From positions 1,251,819 to 1,315,818 of the forward strand of contig NZ_JH636435.1 of NCBI RefSeq assembly GCF_000255655.1: a stretch of 64,000 nucleotides of DNA, in the 5' to 3' direction. Position 1 is the stretch's first letter; the number at the start of each line of letters is the position of its first letter. A program made the translations under genes and the position numbers. The notes under the pieces are model-generated. The model did no database searches and had not been told where the DNA came from. It saw only the letters and a program-made list of their open reading frames with translations. This stretch comes from Schlesneria paludicola DSM 18645. Lineage in GTDB: Bacteria > Planctomycetota > Planctomycetia > Planctomycetales > Planctomycetaceae. Of the stretch, positions 61,952 through 64,000 are shown in pieces.

Positions 61952-62481
61952 CACAGCCTCCTCTTCAACCGTCTCAATCGCCGCCGGCCCCCGGACACCA
62001 GACCGCATCATGGATAAGTCTGTTGAAGTAAGGGGGACAGTCACCTTGGCGTTGACGCTCTCATGGCATTTTTTGCTTGCCGGAGCCTGTCGCCGTGACT
62101 TCAACAGACTGCGAGACCTCCAATGCCAGCCCCCTTTGCCGAAATCGAATCAAAATTGCACTCGCCGCTAGACACCCGATACTAAAACCCATTGCTGAAG
62201 GCGAATCTAAAAGCACTCGCCGCTGGTCTTCCGATACTAAAACCCATTGCTGATGGCGAATCTAAAAGCACTCGCCGCTGGACACCCGATACTTAAACCC
62301 ATTACTGAAGGCGAATCTAAAAGCACTCGCCGCTGGACTTCCGATACTAAAACCCATTGCTGATGGCGAATCTAAAAGCACTCGCCGCTGGACTTCCGAT
62401 GCTAAAACCCATTGCTGATGGCGAATCTAAAATCACTCGCCGCTGGACTTTCGATGCTAAAACCCATTGCTGATGGCGAAA
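61952..62481. other. Intergenic region between thiolase and mutase genes (530 bp)
   Basis: It is filled mainly by the MITE-like copy D (62017-62110) and the 55-bp tandem array (62161-62490), with a diverged partial unit before the array (about 62130-62160). Confidence 0.7.
62017..62110. repeat. ~100-bp palindromic MITE-like element, copy D
   Basis: Arms AGTCTGTTGAAGTA and TGACTTCAACAGACT. Internal blocks AGGGGGACAGTCACCTTGGCG, TCATGGCATTTTT and GCCGGAGCCTGTCGCC match copy B. It lies 66 bp upstream of the mutase start. Confidence 0.87.
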
Positions 62482-62490
62482 TTAAAAGCG
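62161..62490. repeat. Tandem array of six 55-bp units
   Basis: Units start CTCGCCGCTGG at 62161, 62216, 62271, 62326, 62381 and 62436, an exact 55-base period. Each carries CCGATACTAAAACCCATTGC, then TGATGGCGAATCTAAAAGCA. A GGCGA/TCGCC stem can form in each unit. Units differ at a few sites (ACACC vs ACTTC, TACTAA vs TGCTAA). The last unit overlaps the thiolase stop codon at 62482-62484. Confidence 0.93.
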
Positions 62491-63651
62491 CTTAATGAGC
62501 ATGGCTACTGCGCCGCCGCCGCCTAGGCAGAGGGCTGCGACGCCCCATTCTCGGTCTTGTCGACGCAGGCCGTGGATGAGTGTTGTCAGGACGCGTGCGC
62601 CGCTCGCCCCGATGGGATGCCCCAGTGCCGTCGCACCTCCCGCCGGGTTCAGTCGTTCCAGATCGATCTCCAAGAGACGTTGATCGGCGAGCACCTGCAC
62701 GGCGAACGCTTCATTGATCTCCCAAATGTCGATGTCGCTGACCTGCATTTTTGCCTTGGCCAGTAACTTTCGAATCGCGTGAACGGGCGCCAGAAACAGG
62801 TCTTCCGGATCCAATGTTGCGGTCGCCGTCGCGACAATCTCCACGAGCGGTGTGCAGCCGCGTGCCTTCGCGATGTCCGAAGAGGCGACCACGACGGCCG
62901 CCGCACCATCGCTGATCATGGCCGAGTTTCCTGCTGTGATCGCTCCGCGTTCGATGAACGCCGATCGTAAGCCGGCCAGACGCTCCAGCCGACAATCGGC
63001 GCGAGGCCCTTCATCACGGTCAATCTCGGTGATTCCCGCTTTTGAGGGGACTTGCAGAGGCACGATTTCGGCTTTGAACCATTGAGCTTGCTGAGCTTCC
63101 GTTGCTCGCCGATGGCTCTCGCACGCGAAGGCGTCTTGGTCCTCGCGTGAAATTCCTTGTCGCGCGGTCAGCCGTTCGGCAATTTCGCCCATGGATGAAT
63201 CGGTGATCGAACAGGACAACCCGTCGTGCAGCATCGAATCGACCAGACGCCGGTCGCCCATTCCCTGCAGCGATCGTTCGATCAGCCAGGGTGCGCGACT
63301 CATGCTTTCCATGCCGCCCGCGACGACTAAAGAGGCGTCACCGCAGCGAATCGCCTGATCGGCCAGCATGACCGCTTTCAAACCCGAACCGCACACCTGA
63401 TTCACGGTCAACGCTTCGGTATGCGGCGCGACTCCGCCGCCGATCGCCGCCTGCCGTGCCGGCGCTTGCCCCACACCACTGGGCAATACCATTCCCATGA
63501 TGACGAGATTGATATCGTCGAACGCCTCGCCGGCATCATTGACCGCCGCCCGGATGACGCGTGAGCCCAATTCCGTAGCCGGAATGCCCGACAGCACTCC
63601 TTGGAATTTTCCGATCGGCGTACGACGCGCACTCAGTATGACGACGCCCAT
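62482..63651 (-). CDS. Acetyl-CoA acetyltransferase (thiolase)
   Basis: 389 residues from the ATG at 63651, preceded by GAGG; an upstream ATG at 63708 adds 19 residues before the family start MGVVILSARRTPIGKF. Catalytic residues: nucleophile Cys in VNQVCGSGLKA, His in LGHPIGASGAR, and second Cys in ALCLGGGGAVAML. It condenses two acetyl-CoA to acetoacetyl-CoA or runs in reverse. Length is normal for biosynthetic thiolase. It precedes the mutase on the same strand. The last codons (KRF, stop) fall in the tandem array. Confidence 0.94.
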   Translation of the reverse strand: MGVVILSARRTPIGKFQGVLSGIPATELGSRVIRAAVNDAGEAFDDINLVIMGMVLPSGVGQAPARQAAIGGGVAPHTEALTVNQVCGSGLKAVMLADQAIRCGDASLVVAGGMESMSRAPWLIERSLQGMGDRRLVDSMLHDGLSCSITDSSMGEIAERLTARQGISREDQDAFACESHRRATEAQQAQWFKAEIVPLQVPSKAGITEIDRDEGPRADCRLERLAGLRSAFIERGAITAGNSAMISDGAAAVVVASSDIAKARGCTPLVEIVATATATLDPEDLFLAPVHAIRKLLAKAKMQVSDIDIWEINEAFAVQVLADQRLLEIDLERLNPAGGATALGHPIGASGARVLTTLIHGLRRQDREWGVAALCLGGGGAVAMLIKRF

Positions 63652-64000
63652 AAGAAACCTCGCTGGAAGTGGATCGAGTTCACCAATGATTATACGCCGG
63701 AAGGTCAAAGAGACCTCACAGGTAACCGCTCAAAGGGCAAGGCCAGCCCCATATTCATCGCCAAAGCCGCTGCTTCGCCGAAGTCACAAGGCACAACTCA
63801 CAGCATTCGCCCTCAAGCCCCCGTCAGCCCACGGAAAAAGGCCAACCTGTGCCCCATCGCCCCTGAACGTTCAAGCGCACCTTACCAAGTTCCGCAACTC
63901 CATGTGGCCGATTTCCCCTCCGTGTCTCTGTGTCTCCGTGTCTCCCCCCCCACCGCTGAGCCCCCAACAACCCCCCCCGTTGATTGGCCCCAGCCCCAGC
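63652..64000. other. Intergenic region at the right window edge (349 bp)
   Basis: It holds the thiolase upstream region and part of GTGTCTC-family copy 4. No gene is seen. Confidence 0.5.
63915..64000. repeat. GTGTCTC-arm repeat, copy 4 (cut by window end)
   Basis: CCCCTCCGTGTCTCTGTGTCTCCGTGTCTCCC matches the left arm of copies 1-3. The right arm would lie past the window end. Confidence 0.7.

Noticed and set aside
62161..62490. CRISPR array
   Set aside because: The units are contiguous 55-base repeats with no unique spacers, and no cas genes are near.
57176..64000. GTGTCTC repeats as CRISPR or tRNA-like structures
   Set aside because: Copies are kilobases apart, and the arms form simple inverted repeats without tRNA features.
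1..64000. rRNA or tRNA genes
   Set aside because: No conserved rRNA core or cloverleaf-like sequence with a CCA end was found on reading the intergenic regions.

Overview
The window looks like chromosome from a planctomycete (Planctomycetota, probably order Planctomycetales). The reasons are lineage-typical genes: a PSCyt1/DUF1549/DUF1553 protein followed by a DUF1501 protein, twin-arginine Gfo/Idh/MocA and TIM-barrel proteins, a beta-RFAP synthase (tetrahydromethanopterin pathway), an SbtA-type bicarbonate permease, and many dispersed palindromic repeats. The genus cannot be fixed from sequence reading alone. No rRNA, tRNA or CRISPR array was seen.

Region 1-18 kb, all on the minus strand, is a type VI secretion (T6SS) related locus: ClpV, VgrG, an FHA-DUF4123 fusion, a PAAR spike, a 1752-residue membrane protein with a caspase-like fold lacking its catalytic Cys, a short TssM/IcmF-like protein without an intact P-loop or periplasmic domain, and a paralogous giant protein ending in a vWA domain that runs off the left edge. 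Sheath, Hcp and baseplate genes are not in the window and would have to lie further left or elsewhere. The two paralogous giant proteins beside a shortened TssM are the best candidate for an undescribed system.

Region 18-29 kb holds a thioredoxin-like protein, a VF530-family protein, a YhaO/YhaN-like pair in which the nuclease partner has lost its metal ligands, two very short genes (32 and 34 residues), an outer-membrane beta-barrel, and a secreted M28 peptidase with two PDZ domains.

Region 29-49 kb is mostly metabolism: a minus-strand series (leuB, D-2-hydroxyacid dehydrogenase, Cys-rich small membrane protein, cupin, TIM barrel, GNAT), secreted alpha/beta hydrolases, a creatininase-family enzyme, Nudix, GDPD, SbtA, beta-RFAP synthase, BirA, a metallo-beta-lactamase-fold protein and a membrane polysaccharide epimerase/dehydratase.

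Region 49-64 kb has an S1/P1 nuclease, a plus-strand operon of planctomycete catabolic type (TIM barrel, Gfo/Idh/MocA, DUF1549/1553, DUF1501), a right-handed beta-helix protein, a 1256-bp IS3-family element with a nonsense mutation, a stand-alone acyl-CoA mutase large subunit and a thiolase. The last two are separated by a six-copy 55-bp tandem array.

At least four dispersed repeat families run through the window: a ~100-bp palindromic MITE-like element (4 copies), a ~120-150-bp family with GTGTCTC arms (4 copies), a ~20-bp GTGGC/GCCAC palindrome that supplies the stop codon of two genes, and a GTTACCAAGC palindrome, one copy of which is split by the MITE-like element.
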